Source: Thermasporomyces sp036564245 (GTDB taxonomy: Bacteria > Actinomycetota > Actinomycetes > Propionibacteriales > Actinopolymorphaceae). Taken from it: DNA of 64,000 nt. Positions within the stretch are counted from its first letter, which is position 1; every line of letters starts with the position of its first letter. The notes under the pieces were generated by a model. The model did not search any database and was not told where the DNA came from. It saw only the letters and a list, made by a program, of their open reading frames with translations. The DNA is taken from contig DATCKU010000081.1 in the NCBI GenBank assembly GCA_036564245.1, forward strand, positions 12,719 to 76,718, given 5' to 3'. This document shows, one piece after another, positions 37,101-45,039 of the stretch. Position numbers and translations under genes: made by a program.

Positions 37101-37175
37101 GGCTCGAATGCCGACCACGTGGCTCCCACGCAAGACTTCCAGCGGCCCGAGGATCCGGTACGACAGCTCGTTCAC
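34149..37175 (-). CDS. AfsR/SARP family regulator with NB-ARC and TPR domains
   Basis: This large regulator has 1008 residues. The N-terminus is an OmpR-like winged helix (YRILGPLEVLRG at about 4-15, to about 95). Next comes the bacterial transcriptional activation domain (about 100-250, with VDLGLFNQLVAEAD and LYRSRRQAEALDAYARLRAVLVEELGLEP), an NB-ARC ATPase with Walker A GAPGTGKTS, and TPR repeats over the last 400 residues. AfsR-type proteins activate secondary-metabolism or development genes on ATP binding. No biosynthetic cluster lies beside it in the window, so the target is unknown. The start is GTG 37175, which begins the conserved NELSYRILGPLEV block; the frame is open upstream. Confidence 0.92.
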   Translation of the reverse strand: MNELSYRILGPLEVLRGSHVVGIRAGKLRCLLATLLVSSNRLVPVDELVERLWGQAPPPTARATLHTYVMRLRRLLAGDDSGSGVSTIRPIRTRPEGYLIEVPPEQVDLGLFNQLVAEADRQAHDPSTVLSLLTRALDLWRGPALVDIPSESLQRDVAPQLEERRLHVLERRIDAELALGRHAELVGELTGLTTEHRLRERFWQQLMLALYRSRRQAEALDAYARLRAVLVEELGLEPAAETRTLHQRILAEDPELLAVPQSSHLTVTSAVPLAWRAICQLPADLQDFVGREDLIGSVISQLVRSDDSSDAVGVPVVAITGAPGTGKTSVAVRIAHRLRQEFPDGQFFVRLTGSHDSRHGTTGRDPAEVLGELLLATGATRDEVPDDLEARAAAFRARLADRRVLLVLDDAVRAGQVVPLVPGTAGSAVLVTSRRLLPDVPGVVNLRLEPLACDEALALFRRLVRPGRGSDRDGSWDPDAARTIVAACGGLPLAVRIVAARLLTRPAAGLRLLAERLADERRRLDELRVGDLEVRASLALSYAGLSEIGRLALRRLGLIACEEVPAWVVEVVLGEDRRQDAERALEELVQANLVTETGVDATGEPRHRMHDLIGLYASELAQSDDGPGNVETTHRLVDALLQLADAAHRNVPALSFDEAPVDPVEPPRILEPNVVRRLTHDGAAWMCAEQRLLVWAIRQSVDQGWYLEASHLAERVLTTLDLQLPHARVVELFDQVAMAAKAAGDERMAWRATWQRAMQVTTRRVDDAVLDALAQAAEVFHRLADPLDEAYALAALAHFRQQQGEHDVALRHARAAFDAGRASGHRGAYATAAREYASLLAQHGRYEEAWPLFEETLAIARELGGPVDQALVLHRMARHALEQGDLGKAAQAAETSLAVLADVSDHRARAYASSMAARVASARGETDRAVILAEEALDEFTKLGDRFGEVAASASLAEAYLAANRMADVITLMERIAPAFADVGPTTHEERLRNAYERARTALKGSSA

Positions 37176-37376
37176 GTCCTGCGGCCCTTCCCTCCCGCCG
37201 TGTCCCCGTCGCGGCACGACCACACCATGCGAAGACGGTACGGACCGACGTGACCAGCGAGCACTGCCGGAAATACTCATCTCGCCGGGCTCGGCAACCT
37301 AAGTACCGGCCGACAGTCGACTCGGGCACCAGCTATCGACGCGGCACCATCAGGTGGCCAAACGGTGCTCAGTCTA

Positions 37377-37494
37377 TTGACCAGGACGACGTTGCCGATC
37401 ACTCTTGAGCGTGGAGTTTGCGGAGGGTGCACCACATCGACAGATCAGGCGTGATCTTGAAGCGTTCTGGCGATGCTCTCGAGAGCACCAGAAC
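37377..37494 (+). promoter_or_regulatory. Candidate promoter and leader dyad of the PGRP amidase gene
   Basis: TTGACC (37377-37382) and CACTCT (37400-37405) are 17 bp apart and would start transcription near 37412. In the resulting leader, GTTCTGG (37464-37470) faces CCAGAAC (37488-37494), and the centre is the perfect palindrome GCTCTCGAGAGC (37475-37486). The hairpin ends 15 nt before the GGAGG of the amidase gene. The remainder of the 348-bp divergent gap (37176-37523) shows nothing else, and no ydaO-type c-di-AMP motif is seen. Confidence 0.4.
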
Positions 37495-37523
37495 TCTTCA
37501 CCGTCAACTGGAGGTCGGTTGTT

Positions 37524-39518
37524 GTGTTTTCCTGGTCGCCGCGTTCGTCAGGGCCCGGGCCGCGACATCTGTCCTGGTGTCGACGTCTCACCGTGAGCCT
37601 GGCTGTGTCAGTGGGCCTCGTGTTCGCCTCGGGAGGTGCAGGGGCAGCACCCACTGACCGTCCACTTTCCGATGAGCCGGATTCGCGACAAGACGCCTTC
37701 GCCGCTGCCGCCGCGGAGTACGACATCCCGGAGCCGGTGCTGCTCGCAGTCTCGTACCTGGAATCCCGATGGGACGCGAACGGCGGCCAGCCCTCCCGTG
37801 CTGGTGGCTACGGGCCGATGCATCTCACCGACCTCAAGACCGCCCTCGCCGCTCCCGCTTCTCCTTCCGGCACCGACCCCCTGCCGGAACGCGGCGACCC
37901 CTCGCGGCTCGCAACCGATGCCTCCTTTGCCAGTCCCGCCTTCCAGACCATCGACCTGGCGTCGCGGTTGACCGGACTCAGCAAGGAGCAGCTGCGGACC
38001 GACCCTGCAGCCAACATTCGGGGTGGTGCCGCTGTGCTCGCGGAGTACCAGCGACGCCTCGGTGGTGCCGCGGCTGATTCACCAGCCGACTGGTACGGCG
38101 CAGTCGCGCGTTACAGCGAGGCGACCGATCTCCGTACGGCGCGCAGCTTTGCCGACATGGCGTACGACATCATGCGCTCCGGAGCGCAGCGCACGACCGA
38201 CGACGGGCACGTGGTCACGCTCCCGCCGCAGGATGTCCAGCCGGATCGCTCCTGGATTTCCAAGCTCGGCCTCAAGGCCGGTCACTCGGAAAGCACGGAG
38301 TGCCCCAAGAGCCTCGGCTGTGAATGGATCCCAGCACCGTACGAGGATCTCGGAGGTGGCGACTACGGCAACCACGACCTTGCCGACCGGCCGCACAGCC
38401 AGAAGATCCGGTACATCGTCATCCACGACACCGAAGGCACCTACGACACGACGCTTCGGCTGGTGCAGGATCCGACCTACGTCAGCTGGCACTACACCTT
38501 GCGAGCAAGTGACGGACACATCGCCCAGCACGTCAAGACGAAAGACGTGGCATGGCACGCCGGCAACTGGTACGTGAACGCGAAGTCGATCGGCCTGGAA
38601 CACGAAGGCTATGCGGCGCGCGGCACGTGGTACACCGAGGCGATGTACCGCACGTCGGCCAAGCTGGTGCGCTACCTCGCCAAGAAGTACGACATCCCGC
38701 TGAACCGGCACCACATCCTGGGACACGACACGGTCCAGGGGATCACTCCGGAGAACGTCGCCGGCATGCACTGGGACCCGGGCCCCTACTGGGACTGGGC
38801 GCACTACTTCAAGCTCCTCGGTGCACCCTTCCATCAGTCGGGACCGCCAAGCAGCGGCGCTGTGACGATTCGACCCGACTTCGACTCCAACAACCCCGGG
38901 TTCGTGGGCTGTGAGAACAACCCCGGCCCGCCAGGTGAAGGCGAACCCCCCACGTGCGGCGATTGGGGCTCGTCCGCCATCATCCTGCGAACCGAACCAC
39001 GTCACGACGCACCGCTGCTCCTCGACATCGGCAGCAATCCGCCCGACGGGACGAGCACGATGAACGTCGCTGACATCGGAAGCAGGGTGAGCACCGGTCA
39101 GCAGTTCGCGGTAGCGGAGGTGCGTGGGGACTGGACGGCGATCTGGTACCTCGGCCAGAAAGGGTGGTTCTACAACCCACGCAAGGCGCCGACCGCCGTC
39201 TGGACCAAGGCCCTCGTCGCGACACCGAAGCCGGGCCGGGATTCGATCCCCGTCTACGGTCGGGCCTACCCGGAGCCGGAGGCGTATCCCGACGACGTCC
39301 CGGTGCAGCCGATCGTGCCGCTGCAGTACTCGCTGCCAGCAGGTCAGGAGTACGTCGTCGGCATGAAGGCGGCTGCCGAGTACTACCGTGCCGTGACGTT
39401 CGATCCCGCCAACCACAAGGTCATACGCGGTGAGCTCGAGTACTACCAGATCCAGTTCGGTCACCGGGTGGCGTACGTCATGGCCCGCGACGTCGACCTT
39501 CGGTGGTCGCACAGGTAA
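37524..39518 (+). CDS. Secreted N-acetylmuramoyl-L-alanine amidase (PGRP/Amidase_2) with lysozyme-like N-domain
   Basis: This protein has about 664 residues. A signal peptide (hydrophobic LTVSLAVSVGLVFASGGAGA, cleavage near AGAA) is followed by a transglycosylase-like helical domain with AVSYLESRWD and GGYGPMHL. Next is an Amidase_2 domain with zinc-ligand motifs YIVIHDTEG and GHDTVQG, and a C-terminal region with SH3-like segments (TAIWYLGQKGWFYNP). It should cleave the MurNAc-L-Ala bond of peptidoglycan outside the cell. The GTG at 37524 follows GGAGG (37510-37514) by 9 nt; an ATG at 37473 is in frame but without such a site. Confidence 0.88.
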   Translation: MFSWSPRSSGPGPRHLSWCRRLTVSLAVSVGLVFASGGAGAAPTDRPLSDEPDSRQDAFAAAAAEYDIPEPVLLAVSYLESRWDANGGQPSRAGGYGPMHLTDLKTALAAPASPSGTDPLPERGDPSRLATDASFASPAFQTIDLASRLTGLSKEQLRTDPAANIRGGAAVLAEYQRRLGGAAADSPADWYGAVARYSEATDLRTARSFADMAYDIMRSGAQRTTDDGHVVTLPPQDVQPDRSWISKLGLKAGHSESTECPKSLGCEWIPAPYEDLGGGDYGNHDLADRPHSQKIRYIVIHDTEGTYDTTLRLVQDPTYVSWHYTLRASDGHIAQHVKTKDVAWHAGNWYVNAKSIGLEHEGYAARGTWYTEAMYRTSAKLVRYLAKKYDIPLNRHHILGHDTVQGITPENVAGMHWDPGPYWDWAHYFKLLGAPFHQSGPPSSGAVTIRPDFDSNNPGFVGCENNPGPPGEGEPPTCGDWGSSAIILRTEPRHDAPLLLDIGSNPPDGTSTMNVADIGSRVSTGQQFAVAEVRGDWTAIWYLGQKGWFYNPRKAPTAVWTKALVATPKPGRDSIPVYGRAYPEPEAYPDDVPVQPIVPLQYSLPAGQEYVVGMKAAAEYYRAVTFDPANHKVIRGELEYYQIQFGHRVAYVMARDVDLRWSHR

Positions 39519-39534
39519 ACGCCACGCAACCTTC

Positions 39535-39581
39535 GTCAACAAGTCCTTGACAAGGCGTGACGACGAACCGACGCTGGCGGT
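39535..39581 (+). promoter_or_regulatory. Operator and leaderless promoter of the first ClpC2-like gene
   Basis: GTCAACAAGTCCTTGAC (39535-39551) has the GTCAAC-N5-CTTGAC form, one base from a perfect dyad. Its right half provides the -35 TTGACA (39547-39552). A weak -10, GACGCT (39570-39575), follows after 17 bp, and the ATG at 39582 lies 6 nt later, so transcription should begin at or next to the start codon. The same geometry recurs at the second ClpC2-like gene. Confidence 0.6.
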
Positions 39582-40460
39582 ATGACTGGCGACCTGGACC
39601 TGGACCGGATCATCGCGTCGATCGAGGCTGCCCGTTCCGCGTCCGCGACGCCAGCCACCGATCAGGCCACCGCATTGGCCCGAATCAGGGACGCTCAGCG
39701 CGCCGCGACCCGACTGGAGGCACTCGCCCATCACCTGGTCGCCCACTTCGTCGACCAGGCCCGGCAACACGGCGCCTCCTGGACCAGCATCGGCGGTGCG
39801 CTGGGTGTCACCCGGCAAGCGGCACAGCAACGGTTCGTCCCCAGCGTGACCGGCGGGTTGGAGTCCGCCCTGGAGCGAGGCGCGCTTCCCTACTCCGCGC
39901 GGGCTCGGACGGCGCTGCTCGCCGCTCGCACGGTCGCCATCGATCGGGGTGACCCGACGCTGGAGGACGTTCACCTCCTGATCGGCCTCCTCGCTACTCG
40001 CCGAGGTGTCGTCGCCGACCTGATCAAGGCGTGCGGCCTGCGCGTGGCGGACGTGCGGCGATCGGCCTGGCTCCGCCTGTCACGCGACGACCAGTCCGCT
40101 GTCCGATCGGCTCCCAGGACGTCAGGTCAAGGCGAGCCGGCACTCAGCCGCTCGATCAGCCGAGTGCTCGACGTCGCGACACGTGAGGCGTTACGCATGG
40201 CTCGCCAGGAGGTCGGAACCGAGCACCTTCTGCTCGGGTTGGCCGCTGACCAGGACCCCACGGCGAGATCCGCTCTCGCGGAGGCCGGTCTGGACTATGC
40301 GACACTGCGCCGCGAGGTCGTGGCGTACGCCGCTCGAAGCCACCAGTCGGGCCGAAAGGCGCAGCGGGCCCCCAGGACTCGAACGACGCAACGCGCCGGC
40401 AAGACCCAAAGGTCGCGCAAGAGTCAACGAACCGCCACGACACGCCAGCGGCGAGGCTGA
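39582..40460 (+). CDS. ClpC2-like protein: HTH plus two Clp N-terminal repeats, basic tail
   Basis: This 292-residue protein has an N-terminal helix-turn-helix region (SWTSIGGALGVTRQAAQQRF at about 67-86). Two Clp_N-type repeats follow (about 95-160 and 195-245; RALPYSARART-type start and ATREALRMARQEVGTEHLLLGLAADQDP). The last 45 residues form an Arg/Lys/Thr-rich histone-H1-like tail. There is no ATPase module. This is the layout of mycobacterial ClpC2, which binds the same ligands as ClpC1 and represses its own gene. A paralogue lies at 51890-52612. The first repeat is more degenerate than in the paralogue. Role inference: sensor or adaptor of Clp proteolysis with DNA-binding ability. Confidence 0.82.
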   Translation: MTGDLDLDRIIASIEAARSASATPATDQATALARIRDAQRAATRLEALAHHLVAHFVDQARQHGASWTSIGGALGVTRQAAQQRFVPSVTGGLESALERGALPYSARARTALLAARTVAIDRGDPTLEDVHLLIGLLATRRGVVADLIKACGLRVADVRRSAWLRLSRDDQSAVRSAPRTSGQGEPALSRSISRVLDVATREALRMARQEVGTEHLLLGLAADQDPTARSALAEAGLDYATLRREVVAYAARSHQSGRKAQRAPRTRTTQRAGKTQRSRKSQRTATTRQRRG

Positions 40461-40482
40461 CGCCGGCGTCGGACCGGGCTGG

Positions 40483-41508
40483 CTAGCTCGCGGTCGCCTC
40501 GTGCAACAGGTCGCGCAGCCAGCCGGGTACGAACTCCGCATAGGTCGCGCGTTCTACGGCCGTGGCTCCCGCCAACGCACGCTGCCAGGCCATGGCGCGT
40601 CCGATCTTCCCGAGCTGTGTCGCACACCGCACGGCCTCGAGGAGCTCGGACCGGCTGTGCCGGTCGGTCCACGGCTCGAGGTACGCGTCACGAAGCTTCG
40701 ACAGCGCCGCCGGATCCGATTCGCCGTTCGCTTCGAGTCTGCTCGCGACAGCACGCAAGGTCGCGAGCAGACTGGCGAACGGATGCCCCACGCACGCATC
40801 ACCCCAGTCGAGGAAGTAGTACGTGACGCCATCCTCAGTCATGTCGACGAACACGTTGCCGTCGTGGAAGTCGTCGTGCTGCAGCGTCGACGCGATCCCG
40901 ACCGAGGCCAGGAACTCGGCGGCCCGCTCGATCTGCGGAGTGAGCTGCTCCAACCGTCGCAGCTCGTCGTAGCTAAGTCCGTCCTGAGCACCAAGGCGCA
41001 GCCAGCCGGTCCCGGCGAGCAAGGTGGCGTAATGGCGCGGCATGGTCTCCGGACGCAGGTCGGGTACGCCGAGCGCCAGGAGTTCCGGTACCCGTTAGCC
41101 AAGCGCGCGCTGCAACGAGGCGTACTCCGGAAGGATCTCCGCCCACCGCGACGTGATCTCCGCGTTCGAGGCTGGAAGCGTTCGCAGCGACGTGCCGGCA
41201 TCCGGAAACAAACTCCACGCCCGGTCCACGTCCAGTGCAAGCGGCGCCATGACGTGCGGCACGTTCCAGCGTCGCAGGGCATCGACCAGTCTGGGTTCGT
41301 ACGCCGTTCCGGGTCCGTTGGCCTTGAACCACACGACACCGTCGTCGGTCGGTATGCGCACCACCGCGGACCAGGGTCGGACGCGTGGGTCGTCGACCTC
41401 CCCCGTGATGGCACGTCCCGCGGCCGCCAGGCAGGACTGCGCCCATGCCAGCGCCTCCTCACGCCACTCGGTCGTCGTCCACAGGCTGGTCTGGGCACGG
41501 TTCGACAT
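40483..41508 (-). pseudogene. Aminoglycoside phosphotransferase-like gene split by an in-frame stop
   Basis: One reading frame encodes a complete APH/choline-kinase-like protein, but TAA at 41095-41097 interrupts it after EYASLQRALG. The 137-codon upstream part holds the N-lobe (PWSAVVRIPTDDGVVWFKA with the ATP Lys). The downstream part resumes at RVPELLALG and has LQHDDFHDGNVFVD (catalytic HDDFHDGN) and YYFLDWGDACVGHP (Mg2+ site). Everything except the stop looks intact, so a single substitution explains it. It may be a recent pseudogene or a sequencing error. Confidence 0.8.
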
Positions 41509-41599
41509 TCGTACAACAGCCCTTTCCGGCTACGCCTCAGCGGGTCTGTCCGGCTCCCCTGAGACAGATCCTCGCCACCGTCGACGGATCGGTCACGAG

Positions 41600-41889
41600 C
41601 GGGTCGGTCGAAGGGGTCTTCGAGGAAGGAGCGCCGACGCTTCCTGCGGTACGGATACCCGTAGTAGCGGTCGTCGCTGCCGTACCGCGGCCGTTCGTAG
41701 CCGTACACCGGTGGCGGACAGTGCGCGGCCGCGCTTGCATGCCAACGAACCTCGGCGTCGGCCAGCCGCTCGAGCTCCCCACGGTCGAGAAAGATGCCAC
41801 GACAGTCCACGCACTGGTCGACGATGAGGCCGCTTCCGCTCGTACTGCCGCATGACGCCGTGACAGTTCGGGCGCGTCAGTTCCGTCAT
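41600..41889 (-). pseudogene. Frameshifted zf-TFIIB zinc-ribbon protein
   Basis: ATG 41889 opens MTELTRPNCHGVMRQYER. After one extra base near 41834 the conserved continuation SGLIVDQCVDCRGIFLDRGELERL appears in the next frame and runs to SFLEDPFD near 41607, where the family usually ends. The zf-TFIIB family has a CPxC...CxxCxGxWLD zinc ribbon; here the first Cys reads Arg (TRPNC), so the site is altered as well as shifted. It precedes the broken APH gene on the same strand. Confidence 0.7.
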
Positions 41890-42083
41890 GCACAGCAACC
41901 TAGCTGATCGACCGGGCAATCCGGCGGGTGCAGCCGTGGATGTGAGCGAAGGGCCGTCACCGCCGCTCGCTGGACCGAACGGCGTCGAGCAGTCGCGATG
42001 TCTGCAACCAGCAGCATGCCCGGGCGGACGGACACCCGATTGCGCGACCCTCATGTGAGCGGGTCGTCACGACCCGCGTGGGG

Positions 42084-43430
42084 TCAGAACAGCGTGTGCG
42101 CCACGTCGACGATCACGTAGTCGTCGTCGACGATCGGGATCACCCGCCATTTGTCGAAGGCCGTGCATGGGTGGGAGATCCCGAAGCCCACCCGATCACC
42201 GGGCTCGAGCACAGCCTCGGCCGCGACGTCGAGGAAGGCGTGCTGATCGTTCAGCGCCGTGACCGTGATCCCGTCGACCGGACGCTCGGACCCGCGGGCT
42301 GACACGACCCGGCGCACGATGGGAAGCCCGGCATCGAAGGGGAGGTCACGGCGGCCGGCCCCCACGAGTGCCCTGCCAGGTTCGGGCCGGGACAGGACAT
42401 GCGCCCAGACCTCGAGGGCCGCGCGCAGCTCGTGCGGCGAACCGCCCGTCGGCAGCGGCGTGTCGACGGCGTAGAGCCCGTCGTCGTGGGTCACGTAGCC
42501 GCCGCTGCGCAGGATCGCGACGACTCTGGCGCCGCCCTCGTCGTTCGCCTGGGCGCCGTCGCCGTCGGCCAGCTCACGCGCCACGACGTCGAAGTACGTG
42601 CTTCCGCCCGCCGAGACCAGCACATCGGCTTCCTCGTCGACCTGCGAAACGACGTCGACGTCGATCAGGTCCTGCGACCGGAGCTCGCGGGCGAGGCTAC
42701 GGACGTCACGGCAGAACTGCGCGACCGCGGCGAGCATGTCCGGCGTACGACTGTGCCCCAGAACGCCTTCGTAGCCGCTCGCGCCCACCACTCCCAGCGT
42801 CGCGGTACGTGCCGCCGCACGTGCCACCTCGAGCGCCGTCGTGGCCGACCGCGCACCGGTTCGCCGCCCGGGCACCCCGAGCTCGACCAGCACGGGCAAG
42901 CGTCCGCGGAAGCCGGCCCGCGACAGCTCCTGATCGAGGAGACCCACGCCCTCGAGCGAATCGATGTAGCAGATGACCGACAGCGCGGGGTCAGCGTTCG
43001 CCGCGCTGGCAAGCCACGCGATTCCGGCGGGATCGACGAGCTGGTTGGCGAGGAGCACCCGACGGACGCCGAACTCGACGAATGAACGCACCTGCCCGAT
43101 GGTGGCGGCGGTCACGCCCCATGCGCCTGCCGCCAGCTGCCGGCCGATCAGCTCCGGTGACATCGTCGTCTTGCCGTGCGGGGCAAGGCGGACCCCACGC
43201 TCGCCACACCAGGCGGCGAGCGTGGCGACGTTGGACGTGAGGGCACTCTCCTTGATGACCATGAGGGGGAAGGTCACCTGATCGTCATGCAGGCTCACCT
43301 TCCGCTCGACGAGCTCGGCCGGTGTCACGGGACCGAGTGCCGCGAAGCCCTTCTCCGTCGGCTCGATCAGCTTGTGGCGCCACGTCTGCAGGGCGTGCTC
43401 GAGGCGATCGGTGTCATAGGCAGGGCTCAT
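42084..43430 (-). CDS. D-serine dehydratase/amino-acid deaminase-like PLP enzyme (alanine-racemase fold)
   Basis: This 448-residue fold-type III PLP enzyme resembles eukaryotic-type D-serine dehydratase and related deaminases. The PLP lysine is K87 in LAPHGKTTMSP. The C-terminal zinc ligands His and Cys appear in SHPCTAFDKW, as in D-serine dehydratase. It would act on a D-amino acid, deaminating it to a keto acid. It is last in an operon with an N-acyl-D-amino-acid deacylase (34 bp upstream) and an SDR. Substrate choice (D-Ser, D-Thr or other) is not visible. Confidence 0.9.
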   Translation of the reverse strand: MSPAYDTDRLEHALQTWRHKLIEPTEKGFAALGPVTPAELVERKVSLHDDQVTFPLMVIKESALTSNVATLAAWCGERGVRLAPHGKTTMSPELIGRQLAAGAWGVTAATIGQVRSFVEFGVRRVLLANQLVDPAGIAWLASAANADPALSVICYIDSLEGVGLLDQELSRAGFRGRLPVLVELGVPGRRTGARSATTALEVARAAARTATLGVVGASGYEGVLGHSRTPDMLAAVAQFCRDVRSLARELRSQDLIDVDVVSQVDEEADVLVSAGGSTYFDVVARELADGDGAQANDEGGARVVAILRSGGYVTHDDGLYAVDTPLPTGGSPHELRAALEVWAHVLSRPEPGRALVGAGRRDLPFDAGLPIVRRVVSARGSERPVDGITVTALNDQHAFLDVAAEAVLEPGDRVGFGISHPCTAFDKWRVIPIVDDDYVIVDVAHTLF

Positions 43431-43464
43431 CCGGTCGCACCTCGGCTCTCTCCGCCTCGATCAC

Positions 43465-45039
43465 TCATGTCCGCTCCCCTCGTCGCAATGCTCGGCCCGG
43501 CGTCAGTCCGGTGAGGTCACCGTTGCGCAGAACAAGCTCTCCCGCCACGACCACATCCTGGATTCCCTCGGCGAGGTCCCGCGGTTGCTCGTAGGTGGCC
43601 CGGTCGCCCACCGCATCCGGGTCGACGATCACAAGATCCGCATGGGCGCCTTCGGCGATGACCCCGCGTCCCACGAGGCCAAACCGGCTCGCTGGATGCC
43701 CGGCAAGGTGCCACGCGGCCTCAGCCCACGTCCAGTCCCCGAGCGTCCGTGTGTGATGGCCGAGGAAGCGAGCGAACGCACCCCAGCCTCGGGGATGCGG
43801 GTGACCGCCCAGGTAGATCGCATCAGAGCATCCGATGTGCCGACCGTCCCTGAGCATTGCCCGGATGTCGTCCTCGTCTCCACCCGCGCTCGGGACGAGG
43901 GCGCCGACCACCAGCTCGCTGGCGAGCAAGACCTCGCACACGAACTCCGACACGTCCAAGCCGGTTCGCTCACAGCACTGCGCGAGCGTGAGTCCCTCCG
44001 CCCAGCGGAAGTCCGGGTCCGCCACGTAAGTGAGAACCGCGCCGGTGAGGCTCGCCACGACGGACGGGAACCAGGTCGCTGCGAGCTTCGCACGCACCTC
44101 CGCATCCCGGAGCCTTGCCAGCGTGGCGTCCACACCGCCGCTCTGCACCCATGCCGGCAGCGCTCGCATGGCGAGGATGGTGTTGCCGTAGACGTGCGGG
44201 TAGGCGTCGAACGTCACGTCGACCCCGGTGGCCTCGCACCTCGCCAGGTGGGCCAGCAAGGGCTCGGCGCGACCGCGGTAGTGCGAGACGTGGATCGGGA
44301 TCTCAGCCACCTCGCCAAGCGTCCGGGCCTCGTCCATGCCTGGCGCCGTTCCCCCGTCGTAGCTGCGCAAGTGACTGACGTACGGTGCTCCGACGCGAGC
44401 AGCCGGCCGGCACAAAGCCGCCAGCTCGTCGAGGTCGGCGAACACACCGGGCACGTACTCCAGGCCGGTGGACACACCGACGGCGCCCTCCTCCAGGCCC
44501 TGCTCGACCAGTCGCTGCATCGCCCCCAACCGGTCGCCCGCCGGACGGTCCTCGGCACCCAGCACCTCATGCCGTACCGTGCCGAGCGGAACGAGGTACG
44601 CCACGTTGATCGGCGTACGGCGGTCGTAGAAGCTCAGCAGACCCGCCACCGTGCAGCCGCCGTCCGGACCCAGCAACTCCGGTGGTGGCGTCCCGGCAAC
44701 GGCTGCGAAGTACCGCGTCACGTAGTCGACCGTCGCGGCGGATCCGGGCGCGAACGACAGCCCGTCCTGCCCGAGGATCACCGTTGTCACACCCTGTCGC
44801 AGCATGGCGAGCTGGACGTCCGAGCGAGGAAGCACTGCGTCCGCGTGAACGTGGGCGTCGATGAAGCCGGGCATGACCAGCCGATCTCGCGCATCCACGA
44901 CCGTCGCGGCGCTGGAGCCGTCGAGGTCGCCGATCGCCTCGATCGTGGCACCCCGCACGCCGACGTCGGCGCGGTAGGCTGCGCCGCCGGTCCCATCGAC
45001 GATCGTCCCGCCGATGATCAGCAGGTCGTAGGCACTCAC
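43465..45039 (-). CDS. N-acyl-D-amino-acid deacylase family amidohydrolase
   Basis: This 524-residue amidohydrolase has the D-aminoacylase layout. DAHVHAD carries the HxH metal ligands near 64, SHLRSYDGG and IHVSHYRG supply the next histidines, and GCSDAIYLGGHPHPRG supplies the C-terminal Asp. The bridging Cys of D-aminoacylases (GNCG) reads Asp here (GQDGLSF), so metal binding or substrate class may differ. GTG 45039 overlaps the SDR stop (GTGA). It is followed by a D-amino-acid PLP enzyme, which supports release and breakdown of N-acyl-D-amino acids. Confidence 0.88.
   Translation of the reverse strand: MSAYDLLIIGGTIVDGTGGAAYRADVGVRGATIEAIGDLDGSSAATVVDARDRLVMPGFIDAHVHADAVLPRSDVQLAMLRQGVTTVILGQDGLSFAPGSAATVDYVTRYFAAVAGTPPPELLGPDGGCTVAGLLSFYDRRTPINVAYLVPLGTVRHEVLGAEDRPAGDRLGAMQRLVEQGLEEGAVGVSTGLEYVPGVFADLDELAALCRPAARVGAPYVSHLRSYDGGTAPGMDEARTLGEVAEIPIHVSHYRGRAEPLLAHLARCEATGVDVTFDAYPHVYGNTILAMRALPAWVQSGGVDATLARLRDAEVRAKLAATWFPSVVASLTGAVLTYVADPDFRWAEGLTLAQCCERTGLDVSEFVCEVLLASELVVGALVPSAGGDEDDIRAMLRDGRHIGCSDAIYLGGHPHPRGWGAFARFLGHHTRTLGDWTWAEAAWHLAGHPASRFGLVGRGVIAEGAHADLVIVDPDAVGDRATYEQPRDLAEGIQDVVVAGELVLRNGDLTGLTPGRALRRGERT

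Noticed and set aside
37176..37523. Possible ydaO (c-di-AMP) riboswitch before the amidase
   Set aside because: Such elements often precede actinobacterial cell-wall hydrolases, but the conserved ydaO motifs are not present here.
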